A DNA stretch of 28,782 bases, taken from contig JABIUH010000139.1 in NCBI GenBank assembly GCA_018701055.1, positions 1 through 28,782 of the forward strand, in the 5' to 3' direction. The notes under the pieces are model-generated. The model ran no database searches. It was not told where the DNA came from and saw nothing but the letters and a program-made list of their open reading frames with translations. The DNA comes from Woeseia sp. (GTDB lineage: Bacteria > Pseudomonadota > Gammaproteobacteria > Steroidobacterales > Woeseiaceae). Below are positions 1-8,002 of the stretch, piece after piece (the first letter of the stretch is position 1; every line of letters starts with the position of its first letter). Position numbers and translations under genes: made by a program.

Positions 1-11
1 ATAGGCAGATA

Positions 12-263
12 ATGAAGAAGAAAGAGCTTCAGGCAATCGCGCAAGCGGCTGCAAAGAATATCAAGACGGAAGAAGACCTCAACGAGTTTCGGCAAATGCT
101 GACCAAAATCACCGTTGAGGCAGCGCTGAACGCGGAACTGGATGACCATCTTGGTTTCGACAAGCATGAACAGTCCGAGTCGGACAACAACCGCAACGGC
201 GTCACTCATAAGACCCTGCAGACCGAGGACGGCCAGTTTGAGCTGGCCACGCCGCGTGATCGA
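12..263 (+). pseudogene. IS256-family transposase, N-terminal remnant
   Basis: The first 84 codons read as the conserved N-terminus of IS256-family transposases: a Lys-rich start, a stretch like EALNAELDDHLGFDKHE, an RNG motif, and LQTEDGQFEL leading to TPRDR. Family similarity stops sharply after TPRDR at about position 263. The frame continues to 506 but no longer resembles a transposase, and the DDE catalytic domain (roughly 300 more residues in the family) is absent. The 3' side of the break leads into the promoter region of the SnoaL-like gene, so the element was deleted or recombined here. The terminal inverted repeat would lie before the window start and cannot be seen. The fragment cannot be catalytically active. 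Confidence 0.85.
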
Positions 264-309
264 TCTGCCGTCGTCGGCCTAGTTTCAGCTCGCTTCAACG
301 GTCTCGCTC

Positions 310-352
310 CTGACATAATGGCCTTTATACGTACTATCCGCGATCGGATAGT
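310..352 (+). promoter_or_regulatory. Candidate promoter with overlapping palindromic operator
   Basis: CTGACA at 310-315 and TACTAT at 332-337, 16 bp apart, make a plausible sigma-70 promoter upstream of the SnoaL-like gene at 416. A perfect 8-bp inverted repeat, ACTATCCG-CGAT-CGGATAGT (333-352), overlaps the -10 element. This is where a repressor of the TetR or a similar type would bind. No regulator gene is adjacent. The promoter and operator reading is inference from sequence only. Confidence 0.4.
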
Positions 353-415
353 CTATGATGCAGTTTGTCGAGCAGAATCACGTCTTTGGTATCGCACAAA
401 TACAAGGGAGACAGG

Positions 416-934
416 ATGTTATCGGAGCGCCAACAGAAGATGGTGGACCTGCTCGATAAACATGTCGGCGCAGAGGTCGAGGGCGACCTCGAGACCACCA
501 TGGTAACCATGACCGAGGAGCCGCATCTTCACAATGTTGCCGTGAACACGGGCGGCTATGGCAAGAGCGGGGTGCGCGACTTCTACCGCAACCACTTAGT
601 GGGAAAGTTCTTTCCGCCGGACATGGAGATGGAGCGCGTGTCTCTCACGGTTGACGACAAACAGGTCGTCGATGAGGTGATCATTCGATTCACCCACACC
701 ATGGAAATGGACTGGATGCTGCCGTTGGTGCCCCCTACAGGCAAACGTGTAGAAGCGGCCTTTTGTGTAGTTGTCGGCTTTGAAGGTGAGAAAATCGCTC
801 ACGAGCACATCTACTGGGATCAGGCCAGCGTGTTGGTCCAAATCGGCTTGCTCGACCCCAAGGGCCTGCCCGTCACCGACGCGAGCTCGGCCCGGCGGGT
901 TCTCGATCCGTCACTGCCTGCTAGGCGGCTCTAA
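416..934 (+). CDS. SnoaL-like / NTF2-fold family protein
   Basis: 172-residue protein. The ATG at 416 is preferred over the upstream frame start at 365 because GGAG sits 6 bases before it. The sequence has the SnoaL-like / nuclear transport factor 2 pattern: an N-terminal helix (LDKHVGAEVEGDLETTMVTM), a GxxGVRDFYRNH segment, and the core strands EVIIRFTHTMEMDWMLP and AAFCVVVGFEGEKIAHEHIYWDQ. Proteins of this fold are small cone-shaped isomerases, cyclases or hydrolases, or binding proteins, so the substrate cannot be inferred. It is 5 bp upstream of the Tat-exported subunit gene and is probably the first gene of a three-gene operon with the GMC flavoprotein. No signal peptide is visible, so it is likely cytoplasmic. 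Confidence 0.8.
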   Translation: MLSERQQKMVDLLDKHVGAEVEGDLETTMVTMTEEPHLHNVAVNTGGYGKSGVRDFYRNHLVGKFFPPDMEMERVSLTVDDKQVVDEVIIRFTHTMEMDWMLPLVPPTGKRVEAAFCVVVGFEGEKIAHEHIYWDQASVLVQIGLLDPKGLPVTDASSARRVLDPSLPARRL

Positions 935-939
935 TCACG

Positions 940-1488
940 ATGTCGAAGAACGCTTCTCGACGACAGGTTCTACAAGCAGGGGTTGCCCTCACGATTGGGG
1001 GCGCACTCGGACTGCTTAGTCCGCAGGAGGCGCGGGCCAAGGGAGAGCCGCTCAAGGTGTTAACTGTCCTTGAAGGGCAGACGCTCGAAGCCTTCGGGGA
1101 AGTGTTGCTGCCGGGCGCCGCGGTGGCGGGTATTACGCACTTCGTAGACAGTCAGCTGGCGAGTGAAACGCCGCTACTCATGCTTCGGTATGTGGACTTC
1201 CCCATGCCGTTTCAGGCGTTTTACCAGACTGGCTTGGCAGCCCTCGAAGGGTTGGCAAAGGCTCGGTATGCAGGGGCGTCTTTCTACGACCTCACCCAGC
1301 CACAGCAGCACGCCTTGGTGCTTCAGATAGCCCAGAGCGTGCCCCAGGGTTGGGACGGTCCTCCCGCGCAGCTGTTCTATTTCATCACTCGCAGCGACGC
1401 TGTGGACGTGGTCTACGGCACGCAAGAGGGATTCGCGAAGCTCGACATCCCGTATATGCCCCACATTGCGCCTGAGAGGACCTGGTGA
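940..1488 (+). CDS. Gluconate 2-dehydrogenase subunit 3-like protein, Tat-exported
   Basis: 182-residue protein beginning with a twin-arginine signal (SRRQ at residues 6-9, a hydrophobic stretch VALTIGGALGLL, then an Ala-rich cleavage region ending EARA). The mature part resembles the small gamma subunit (subunit 3) of membrane-bound FAD-dependent sugar and alcohol dehydrogenases of the gluconate 2-dehydrogenase type. In that family this subunit is exported together with the flavoprotein, which lacks its own signal. It overlaps the next gene by 4 bp (GTGA), which implies translational coupling and a stable complex. The multiheme cytochrome subunit usual for three-subunit enzymes is not adjacent. 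The family call is from overall pattern and context. Confidence 0.75.
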   Translation: MSKNASRRQVLQAGVALTIGGALGLLSPQEARAKGEPLKVLTVLEGQTLEAFGEVLLPGAAVAGITHFVDSQLASETPLLMLRYVDFPMPFQAFYQTGLAALEGLAKARYAGASFYDLTQPQQHALVLQIAQSVPQGWDGPPAQLFYFITRSDAVDVVYGTQEGFAKLDIPYMPHIAPERTW

Positions 1489-3041
1489 AGCCGAAGAGAG
1501 TCGACGTATTGGTCGTGGGTTCAGGAGCTGCTGGCAGTCTGATTGCGGCAAAGCTGGCCAAGGCAGGTAAGCAAGTAGCCGTTCTGGAGGCGGGCCCCAA
1601 ACGGGCCATGTCGGACCTGGTGAGCTCGCAAATCTGGGCTCGGCGTTTGAAGTGGGCGGGACCAACGGTGGAGACCGGTGGCCAAGACGCCTTGTCAGTG
1701 GGATTTGGCACCGGGTGGGGCACAGGCGGTGCCGCCATGCACCATTACGCGTGCTGGTTCCGACTCCATGCCGACGATTTCCAGATGAAGACCCGGTTCA
1801 ATAAGGGCCAGGACTGGCCTCTGGCATATGACGACCTTCGCCCCTACTACGACCGAGTGCAGGCCGAAGTGGGGATTTCCGGCGACGCAAGCAAGGAAGT
1901 GTGGCGCCCCGACGGCGAGCCATACCCGATGCCGCCGCTGCCGCAGTTTGCTCAGGGCCGACTTATCGCCAAGGGCTTCGAGAAGCTGGGCCTACGCACG
2001 TCGCCCCTGCCCATGGCCATCAACTCGGTGCCCTATAAGGGACGTCCAGCCTGCATCTTTGACGGGTGGTGCGACGCAGGATGCCCAACGGGTGCTCTAG
2101 CCAATCCGCTCGCCCTGCATCTTAAGGAGGCGTTGGAGGCCAAGGCGGAACTGCTGCATGACCGTCGGGTCACCCGCGTGCTCACTAACGCGGCAGGTGA
2201 CCAAGCCACCGGCGTCGAGTACGTCACCTCTGCTGGGATTCGAGGGGAGATTATGGCCAGCGTGGTGGTGCTCGCTGCGAACGCCTTCGAAATCCCTCGC
2301 ATCCTGTTGAACTCCCGCGACGGGGGACTGGCCAATTCGAGCGACACGGTAGGGCGCTACATGATGGCCCACACCACGGCGAGCGTATTCGGACTGTTCG
2401 AAGAACCCACCGATAATCACCTGGGTATGACTGGGGGCCATCTCCTGTCGCAGGACAGCTACAAGAAGGATCCGGCCAAGGGCTATGTGGCCAGTTCGCA
2501 GTGGCTTATCGGGAACGCTCTCAAGCCCAATGACCTGCTTGGTATTGCCAACACCCGCGCCGACTTGTTTGGCGAGCCTCTCCACGAGTTCATGCGGACG
2601 GCGGCTCACCATCTCGCAATCATGACCTTCGTGGGCGAGGGCCTTCCCATTGCCGAGAACAGGCTGGTTCTTAGCGACAACAAGGACTCCTACGGCATGC
2701 CACTGGCCAAGGTGGTGCACACGTTTCACGATGACAGCATTCGCTGCTGGGAAGCTGGGGTGAAAGAGGGCAAAGCAGTATTCGAAGCCGCTGGCGCCCA
2801 CACAACGTGGGTCAGCGGCCGCAATCGGATGCACACGCTAGGCGGAGCCATTATGGGTGACTCGGCGAAGCATTCCGTGACCAACAGTTACGGCCAAGCC
2901 CACGACGTCGACAACCTATTCGTGGCAGGATCGAGCCTGTTCCCCACTTCGGGCGCCGTGAACCCCACCTTCACGTTGACGGCGCTAGCGCTGAGGTCTG
3001 CCGACCATATCCTCTCTTCGTGGCCGCAGTTTCCTGATTAG
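1485..3041 (+). CDS. GMC-family FAD-dependent oxidoreductase
   Basis: 518-residue flavoprotein starting at a GTG that overlaps the previous stop. The N-terminal Rossmann motif GSGAAGSLIAAKLAKAGK followed by LEAG (residues about 10-36) binds FAD. A second GMC signature, GFGTGWGTGGAAMHH, lies near residues 73-87. A Cys-rich patch CIFDGWCDAGCPTGA near residue 190 is typical of the gluconate/sorbose-type branch. The C-terminus has MHTLGGA, then NLFVAGSSLFPTSG and NPTFT, with the catalytic His/Asn region expected of GMC enzymes. It probably oxidises an alcohol or sugar acid on the periplasmic side, exported with the Tat-bearing small subunit. The substrate is unknown. The length is normal and the gene looks intact. 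It ends in TAG. Confidence 0.88.
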   Translation: MKPKRVDVLVVGSGAAGSLIAAKLAKAGKQVAVLEAGPKRAMSDLVSSQIWARRLKWAGPTVETGGQDALSVGFGTGWGTGGAAMHHYACWFRLHADDFQMKTRFNKGQDWPLAYDDLRPYYDRVQAEVGISGDASKEVWRPDGEPYPMPPLPQFAQGRLIAKGFEKLGLRTSPLPMAINSVPYKGRPACIFDGWCDAGCPTGALANPLALHLKEALEAKAELLHDRRVTRVLTNAAGDQATGVEYVTSAGIRGEIMASVVVLAANAFEIPRILLNSRDGGLANSSDTVGRYMMAHTTASVFGLFEEPTDNHLGMTGGHLLSQDSYKKDPAKGYVASSQWLIGNALKPNDLLGIANTRADLFGEPLHEFMRTAAHHLAIMTFVGEGLPIAENRLVLSDNKDSYGMPLAKVVHTFHDDSIRCWEAGVKEGKAVFEAAGAHTTWVSGRNRMHTLGGAIMGDSAKHSVTNSYGQAHDVDNLFVAGSSLFPTSGAVNPTFTLTALALRSADHILSSWPQFPD

Positions 3042-3045
3042 CTGA

Positions 3046-3246
3046 TTTGGCTCGGAGGCGATATCCGCAAGGTCCCGGCTCGACCTCATCCTCGATTGCG
3101 CCCTTGCCCTCACCACACTGATCGCCTGGATACCGCTGGTCGGGGTCGGACTGAATCTTGCCGACGAAGGTTGGCTCGTGATGGCATTCGATAGGCTGCT
3201 CGCGGGCGAGCGTCTCTACACGGACCTCTACCTAAGCTATGCGGGG
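3046..3246 (+). pseudogene. N-terminal fragment of a glycosyltransferase-like membrane protein
   Basis: An open frame with no obvious start reads LDLILDCALALTTLIAWIPL (a membrane helix), then GLNLADEGWLVMAFDRLLAG and ERLYTDLYLSYA. The hydrophobic helix followed by an Asp-Glu-Gly motif and a GExxYxDxY segment matches the N-terminus of GT39/dolichyl-phosphate-mannosyltransferase-like proteins. Similarity ends at about 3246, where sequence from the convergent cytochrome c gene begins. Only about 65 of the usual several hundred residues remain. The resemblance is from memory of the motif and is moderately secure. Confidence 0.5.
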
Positions 3247-3277
3247 GATAGGCAAAACAAGCCCCGTTTGCCTGTCC

Positions 3278-3784
3278 TCATCCTTCATCATGGCTATGGC
3301 CCCCGTGCTCCTCATGCGCTTGCTCATGCGCTTGCTCCTGCGCCTCGTGCTCGTGGGCGTGGTCGTGGTCGTGGTCGTGGTGGCCTGCAGGGGCGTTTTC
3401 CCGTTCATCTTTTTCGCCCGTATCAAAGCCCAAACGCTTGTCCTGGATACGGAGGTAATCCATCAGCCGGGAGATGTCCTCGCCCGAAAGCTTCAGATTA
3501 GGCATTCGAATTTCGTTGTACTGGGTATACAGATCGACCGCAGTCGGGTCACCGCCATCGATCATGGCACTCGGATCCGAAAGCCATTTCTGCAGCCAGG
3601 CCTCGGGTCGGGTGAAGGTCACACCAGCGAGATCGGGGCCTAGGTCGTGGTCACCGCCCCCAAATGTGTGGCACGAATTACACCTCGTGCGAAATAGATA
3701 GGCGCCGTCGTGCTCCGGCAGAACATCAGGCGCCAACGCGTAACTTTTACCGAGGCGAGGGATTGTAGGTCGTGACCGATCAGA
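3278..3784 (-). pseudogene. Cytochrome c with His-rich tail, 5' end missing
   Basis: The frame is open from 3784 and contains a complete single-haem cytochrome c domain: the CNSCH haem-binding motif, a GPDLAGV segment, and a distal Met in RMPNLKLSGEDI. A C-terminal tail of about 35 residues follows, rich in His, Asp and Glu (HHDHDHDHAHEHE... ending GGHSHDEG), which may bind metal. No ATG or signal peptide precedes the domain. The only in-frame start is a TTG at 3736, and in-frame similarity seems to begin upstream of it (PRLGKSYALAPDVLPE). The gene therefore looks cut at about 3784, where an HTH gene fragment abuts. Without an export signal haem attachment would fail, so I treat it as a remnant. 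An unusual start cannot be excluded. Confidence 0.65.
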
Positions 3785-3974
3785 TTAGCCAGGCTCTGAG
3801 GGACATCCAGACACGTTCAGCCGCTTCGGTCTGAGTTAAACCGACCTCTTCACGAGCTTTACGAATTTCATTGTATATCGGCTCGCAAATTGGACCCGCT
3901 TTCGGCGCCGATTCATCATGTAAGTTATTGGTGTAAAGGTGGGTCAGCTTTCGATGCCTATTTACATGCAGGAT
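3780..3974 (-). pseudogene. XRE-type helix-turn-helix fragment
   Basis: The minus-strand frame reads GPICEPIYNEIRKAREEV followed by GLTQTEAAERVWMSLRAW and then a TGA stop. This matches the start of an XRE/Cro-like HTH domain (helix, GLTQxEAA turn, recognition helix ending SLRAW). Similarity ends at Trp (3789), two codons before the stop, at the same place where the cytochrome frame begins, so a deletion junction has removed the rest. There is no in-frame ATG upstream, so the 5' end is also uncertain. Probable remnant of a small DNA-binding protein, such as an antitoxin or phage-type regulator. Confidence 0.5.
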
Positions 3975-4140
3975 TCACGAACGATCTCCGTTAGGGCGGG
4001 TATGGTATTGCCTGAACGAGATCGTGCCTCTGTCGCTAGACCCGGCTTGTCTCAGGGCACCACCTTGGCTAATTGTTGGTTCCTTTTGTTTTTCTCGATC
4101 GCGACAAGCGGGGTTGTGACTATATTCACCCAAACATAGT

Positions 4141-4461
4141 TTGCCCCCCACCCGGCATCCAAAAAGAAGGTTCATTTGGCATTCGATTTATTTCTGGTCG
4201 AATTGCCCATTTATGATGCTGGCAAGGACTGACCATGCTTACGGTATGTCATGCCTTCAATGTGAATTACCCGAAATCCTAGAGGCAACCAGGCCGCCCG
4301 ATGCTGAGTTGGTGGACCTGATCGAATAGGCGTTTATTGAGGGGCAGATTGATGTTCAGACGGTTGAGCTGGCGTACTTGTGGATGCAAGCGAAAAGGAT
4401 CGATTTGCCAAGTCCAGCGCGAATTTTATGTGGTACTTTTTGTGGTACTAGATTATTATAA
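4141..4461 (+). other. Unrecognised frame interrupted by TAG at 4327-4329
   Basis: One frame runs through this stretch with a single amber stop. Before it the frame reads SCLQCELPEILEATRPPDAELVDLIE, and after it AFIEGQIDVQTVELAYLWMQAKRID. The amino-acid composition on both sides looks protein-like and continuous, so this may be the end of a decayed gene. I do not recognise a family. The rest of 3975-4500 holds no other gene I can support. Confidence 0.25.
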
Positions 4462-4507
4462 TTCTGGATATATCATTATTTAACAAATAGTTAAGTCTTT
4501 TTAACGG

Positions 4508-4598
4508 CGGAAGAGGTCGGAGTCGAACCCACCAGGCGCATTTTATGCACCTCACTGGTTTTGAAGACCAGGTGCCCCACCGGGGACATCGCCCTTCC
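4508..4598 (-). tRNA. selC: tRNA-Sec (UCA), slightly irregular acceptor/T region
   Basis: Read on the minus strand, the 5' end GGAAGGGC is followed by a 6-bp D stem (TGTCCC/GGGGCA, loop CGGT), an anticodon arm CTGGT-CTTCAAA-ACCAG with anticodon TCA, and a long variable arm with an 8-bp stem (AGGTGCAT/ATGCGCCT). A TTCGACT T-loop, CTCTTCC and discriminator G complete it. The 6-bp D stem, 4-nt D loop, extra-long arm and TCA anticodon are diagnostic of bacterial tRNA-Sec. CCA is not encoded (GCCG follows). The 3' half has only 12 nt between the T loop and the discriminator, not the 13 of the usual 8+5 structure, and the T stem has a G-G mismatch. It lies 64 bp after selB and is probably in the same transcript. 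Confidence 0.92.
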
Positions 4599-4662
4599 TT
4601 GGAATTAATTTTTTATCGCGTCGTACGCTCGAGCAGACCAGAGCGACTGATTCTGGTGTCCG

Positions 4663-6582
4663 CTACACCACAAATAACTTATCCGGTAATTTCTTGTTCA
4701 GGATGATACGACTTTCTCCCGCGCGGCGGGTGAAACGAATGGCGTCAAAATACTCCAGCACCTCGACGGCCACATTTCGACCACAACCTAGATAATCTCG
4801 ATATTCAATAAGGTTAAGGGTCGGCTTGTCGTGCGTGAGCTCCAGTGCGACAACTGCGAAGTCCCTTATGACCGCCACGTGGGCGACACGTTTCTGACTG
4901 ATCTTAAAGAGTTGCCCAGCACGTTCGGCACGACCGATCGTCTGCTGTAGCGCAGAACTTTCGAGTTGAGTTTCTTGTTCTAGCAGCCCCATGGTCGGAA
5001 TTTTCCTGCCATGTTTGCGCAGACACGTCGAAACGATCAACCAATCGCTTTCCTCTTCCAGCGATGGTGACGCCTTATGCGCCTTGGCCGACAGTAAACC
5101 ATCCTGAAAAAGAACATCCCCCGTTTCGATCAATTGCGCGATAGCTGATTGAAAGAAACGCCGCTCGGTCACCGGCAATGCGGCATTCATGAGTACAGTC
5201 ACCTTTATTCCTGCTTCGGTGGGTTTGTCCTGGTGAAACTCCAGCAATCCATGCGAGATCATTCCTTTCAGATCGGACCAGTGAGATTCAGCTATCCAAA
5301 CTTCCCCGTCCGCAGTATTGATTCTAGCAATGTCAGCCAGATCTAAGCCGGGCCGATCTTGTGGATCAAGGTTCCACGCCTGCAGCAATGCTGGGTAGTT
5401 CAATGCGTATCCCGGATCGCTGAGTGTAATGCGAATTGCATCTTCTACAAGATCTTCCTCCATCGCCGCGAGAAAACTCAGGCGAGCTTGCGAAGATTTG
5501 CGCTTATGACTGCCGAACGGATCAAGAACCATGCCGCCACCAAGCGTCGCGGTTTCACCGTGATCACGCAATAAGAATCGGTCTCCGTGACAGCATAGGA
5601 TTGGGCGGTCAGTCAGGAGCTGCGCGAGGGCCGTCTCCCCTGGGTTTATCCGCGCAGGGGAGTCGTCATCATTCCTTAGAAGCATCAATCTCGCTTGCAG
5701 GTGTTTGGCGCCGATGTGAAGTTTTACTTCAGACAAATGTTTCAGCGCGAATGCCGCCTCCGGCAGCAATCGGATACGTGCGTCAAATCTCGAGGTCGTC
5801 CCAATACACGATTCACCGACGATCCAGTCACCGCGTTCAATGTTGTCTTTGTGAATATCTCCGGAAACATTCAGTGCGCAGCGTTCACCTGCCGATGCGG
5901 TTGTAACAGGAGCGTCCTGGGCATGAATGCTGCGGACGCGTAAATTTTTTTGGTGTGGTTGAAGAATTGCGACATCGCCGCTCGCTATCGTTCCCGACGC
6001 CACTGTGCCGGTAAGAATGAGACCCCGCCCCTGTAAATGAAAAGCGCGGTCGATCGACATTCGAAAATTTCCGGCGGCTATACGATGAGCACAGAGACCC
6101 GCCAGGCGTTCAAGCTCCGCCCGCAGTTCGTCCACGCCTAAACCGGTGGTATTGGACACTTTATACACAGGCGTGTTTTCGGGCAGAAGTCGTGCGCAAT
6201 CTTTACGAACCTGCTCGATTCTTTGCTCATCGACCCGATCGCACTTGGAAATGACCAGAAGATACGCTTTAACGCCCAGTAAATTCATGACTTGCAGGTG
6301 TTCCAGCGTTTGCGGCATCGGTCCATCGTCGGCGGCGACGATTAGCATGCCGAGATCGATGCCGGTAACACCGGAAATCATGTTGTTGATGAAACGTCGA
6401 TGCCCGGGGACGTCGATGAACCCTAACGTTGTTTCATTGTTCAACGGCAGATAGGCATAGCCCAAATTTATTGACAGCCCGCGTCGTTGTTCTTCTTCGA
6501 GGCGGTCTGTCTCCACACCTGTCAGGTTTCTCACTAAAGAAGTCTTGCCGTGGTCGACATGACCTGCCGTCGCAATAATCAA
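4663..6582 (-). CDS. selB: Selenocysteine-specific elongation factor SelB
   Basis: 639 residues, the normal length for SelB. The N-terminus has the EF-Tu-like GTPase domain: GHVDHGKT P-loop (residues 7-14), DVPGH (about 57-61), and SKCD in place of NKxD. Beta-barrel domains follow, then a C-terminal winged-helix region that in the family binds the SECIS hairpin of selenoprotein mRNAs. It delivers Sec-tRNA(Sec) to UGA codons at the ribosome. The start is a TTG that overlaps the selA stop (TTGA), so the two genes are translationally coupled. It ends with TAG, and tRNA-Sec follows after a short gap. Confidence 0.96.
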   Translation of the reverse strand: MIIATAGHVDHGKTSLVRNLTGVETDRLEEEQRRGLSINLGYAYLPLNNETTLGFIDVPGHRRFINNMISGVTGIDLGMLIVAADDGPMPQTLEHLQVMNLLGVKAYLLVISKCDRVDEQRIEQVRKDCARLLPENTPVYKVSNTTGLGVDELRAELERLAGLCAHRIAAGNFRMSIDRAFHLQGRGLILTGTVASGTIASGDVAILQPHQKNLRVRSIHAQDAPVTTASAGERCALNVSGDIHKDNIERGDWIVGESCIGTTSRFDARIRLLPEAAFALKHLSEVKLHIGAKHLQARLMLLRNDDDSPARINPGETALAQLLTDRPILCCHGDRFLLRDHGETATLGGGMVLDPFGSHKRKSSQARLSFLAAMEEDLVEDAIRITLSDPGYALNYPALLQAWNLDPQDRPGLDLADIARINTADGEVWIAESHWSDLKGMISHGLLEFHQDKPTEAGIKVTVLMNAALPVTERRFFQSAIAQLIETGDVLFQDGLLSAKAHKASPSLEEESDWLIVSTCLRKHGRKIPTMGLLEQETQLESSALQQTIGRAERAGQLFKISQKRVAHVAVIRDFAVVALELTHDKPTLNLIEYRDYLGCGRNVAVEVLEYFDAIRFTRRAGESRIILNKKLPDKLFVV

Positions 6583-7982
6583 ACTTGTAACGACGACAAT
6601 TGGGAAACAAAACGCTCTTCATCATCGAGACAACGTAAATCAAGCAGTAATGAGCCCTTGTGAACATGTCCAATGACCGGCGTTGGCAAGTTTCGAAATG
6701 CGCTTGAGAGCGCTCGGCTCACGTCTTCACCGCTATTCGCGGAGCGGATTCCAATTGCAGTACTGGCGATTGTTTCTGAGGGTAGCGAGCCGCTACCCAC
6801 CTGACTGGCTGAATCCAGAATGTCGACACGGAAGCGCTCATCCAGCACAGCGCTAAGTGCCGGTGTTATTCGTGCGGCCAGATCGCGTAACTCTGTCTGC
6901 GGTCGAGTCAAATACCTCAACGTCGGTAACTTTTGGCAGAGTGTGTCCGGGTTGCGGTAGAGCTTCAGCACCGCGGCGATCCCGGCGAGCGTCATCTTAT
7001 CCAGGCGTAGCGCACGCTTGAGAGGGTTTGCCTTGATCTGATCGATCAGGTCAGCCCGACCGGCGATCAGTCCGCTCTGGGGTCCACCCAGTAGTTTGTC
7101 ACCACTAAAAGTGACAATGTCCGCGCCATGTCGAATCACATCGGCGGCAGTCGGCTCTGCAGGGATGCCGAATTCAGCGAGGTCTATCAAGCTGCCGCTG
7201 CCGAGATCCATCGCAAAGGGGATTTTGAATTCAGTAGCGAGATCTGCGAGTTCGGTCTCGGTCACTTCTTTGGTGAATCCTTCGATTTTGTAATTACTGG
7301 TATGGACCTTCATTAGAAGCGCCGTTCGATCATTAATCGCGGCTCGGTAGTCCTGTAGATGAGTTCGGTTGGTCGCGCCAACTTCAATGAGTTTACATCC
7401 GGCTCGCTCCATCACTTCGGGAATGCGAAACGAACCGCCGATCTCCACAAGTTCGCCACGCGACACGGGCACCTCGCGATTCATCGCCAACGTGTTTAGT
7501 ACCAGAAGAACCGCAGCTGCGTTGTTGTTCACCGCTGTCGCGGCTTCGGCGCCCGTCAGCTCGCAAATCAAACTTTCGACATGACTCTCTCGATCACCAC
7601 GCTTGCCGCTTTCAAGATCGAATTCAAGATTGCTATATCCCGACGCTACCGCGTTTATTGCGTCAATGGCTTCTTCAGGAAGAATCGCCCGTCCGAGGTT
7701 GGTGTGCAGCACCGTGCCGGTGAGATTAAATACTCGTCGAAGAGAAGCCGCTGCGCGATCTCGCAATTTCAGTTCTGCTGCCTGCTTGATCGATTCTTCG
7801 TCCGGGACCGAAGTTTCACCAGCGATGATGTGTTCGCGACATTCTTGCAGCGTGTCCCTCAGCGCAAGGGTTACCACCTGATGACCGTATTGGGAGACGA
7901 CGTTTTTCGACTTGAGTAGAAGCCGATCCACTGATGGTAGCTGTCGAAGTCTTTCTTTGTAATTTGCGCTGTCGTTTTCCAC
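6579..7982 (-). CDS. selA: L-seryl-tRNA(Sec) selenium transferase SelA
   Basis: 467-residue PLP enzyme that converts Ser-tRNA(Sec) to Sec-tRNA(Sec) using selenophosphate. Visible family motifs include RVFNLTGTVLHTNLGRA near residues 85-100, AVNNNAAAVLL, and the PLP-lysine segment FSGDKLLGGPQSG near residue 300. The C-terminal part is complete and the length is typical. The start is GTG at 7982 with GAGGA upstream. It sits 20 bp after the CPBP peptidase gene and overlaps selB by 4 bp. The selenophosphate synthetase gene selD is not in this window. Confidence 0.96.
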   Translation of the reverse strand: MENDSANYKERLRQLPSVDRLLLKSKNVVSQYGHQVVTLALRDTLQECREHIIAGETSVPDEESIKQAAELKLRDRAAASLRRVFNLTGTVLHTNLGRAILPEEAIDAINAVASGYSNLEFDLESGKRGDRESHVESLICELTGAEAATAVNNNAAAVLLVLNTLAMNREVPVSRGELVEIGGSFRIPEVMERAGCKLIEVGATNRTHLQDYRAAINDRTALLMKVHTSNYKIEGFTKEVTETELADLATEFKIPFAMDLGSGSLIDLAEFGIPAEPTAADVIRHGADIVTFSGDKLLGGPQSGLIAGRADLIDQIKANPLKRALRLDKMTLAGIAAVLKLYRNPDTLCQKLPTLRYLTRPQTELRDLAARITPALSAVLDERFRVDILDSASQVGSGSLPSETIASTAIGIRSANSGEDVSRALSSAFRNLPTPVIGHVHKGSLLLDLRCLDDEERFVSQLSSLQV

Positions 7983-8002
7983 GTATGTTCCTCTAAGGCG
8001 AG

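Noticed and set aside
2097..2834. Long minus-strand frame (245 codons) inside the GMC gene.
   Set aside because: Antisense shadow of a well-supported flavoprotein; no family features.
3239..3643. Plus-strand open frames opposite the cytochrome gene, with Val/Leu-rich composition.
   Set aside because: They are mirror frames of the His-rich tail and the haem domain; the minus strand has clear cytochrome motifs.
3939..4139. Plus-strand 66-codon frame in the gap before tRNA-Sec.
   Set aside because: No ribosome binding site, no recognisable motif, and antisense frames of equal length exist.
4327..4329. TAG as pyrrolysine codon.
   Set aside because: No pyl genes are visible and many normal-length genes in the window end in TAG.
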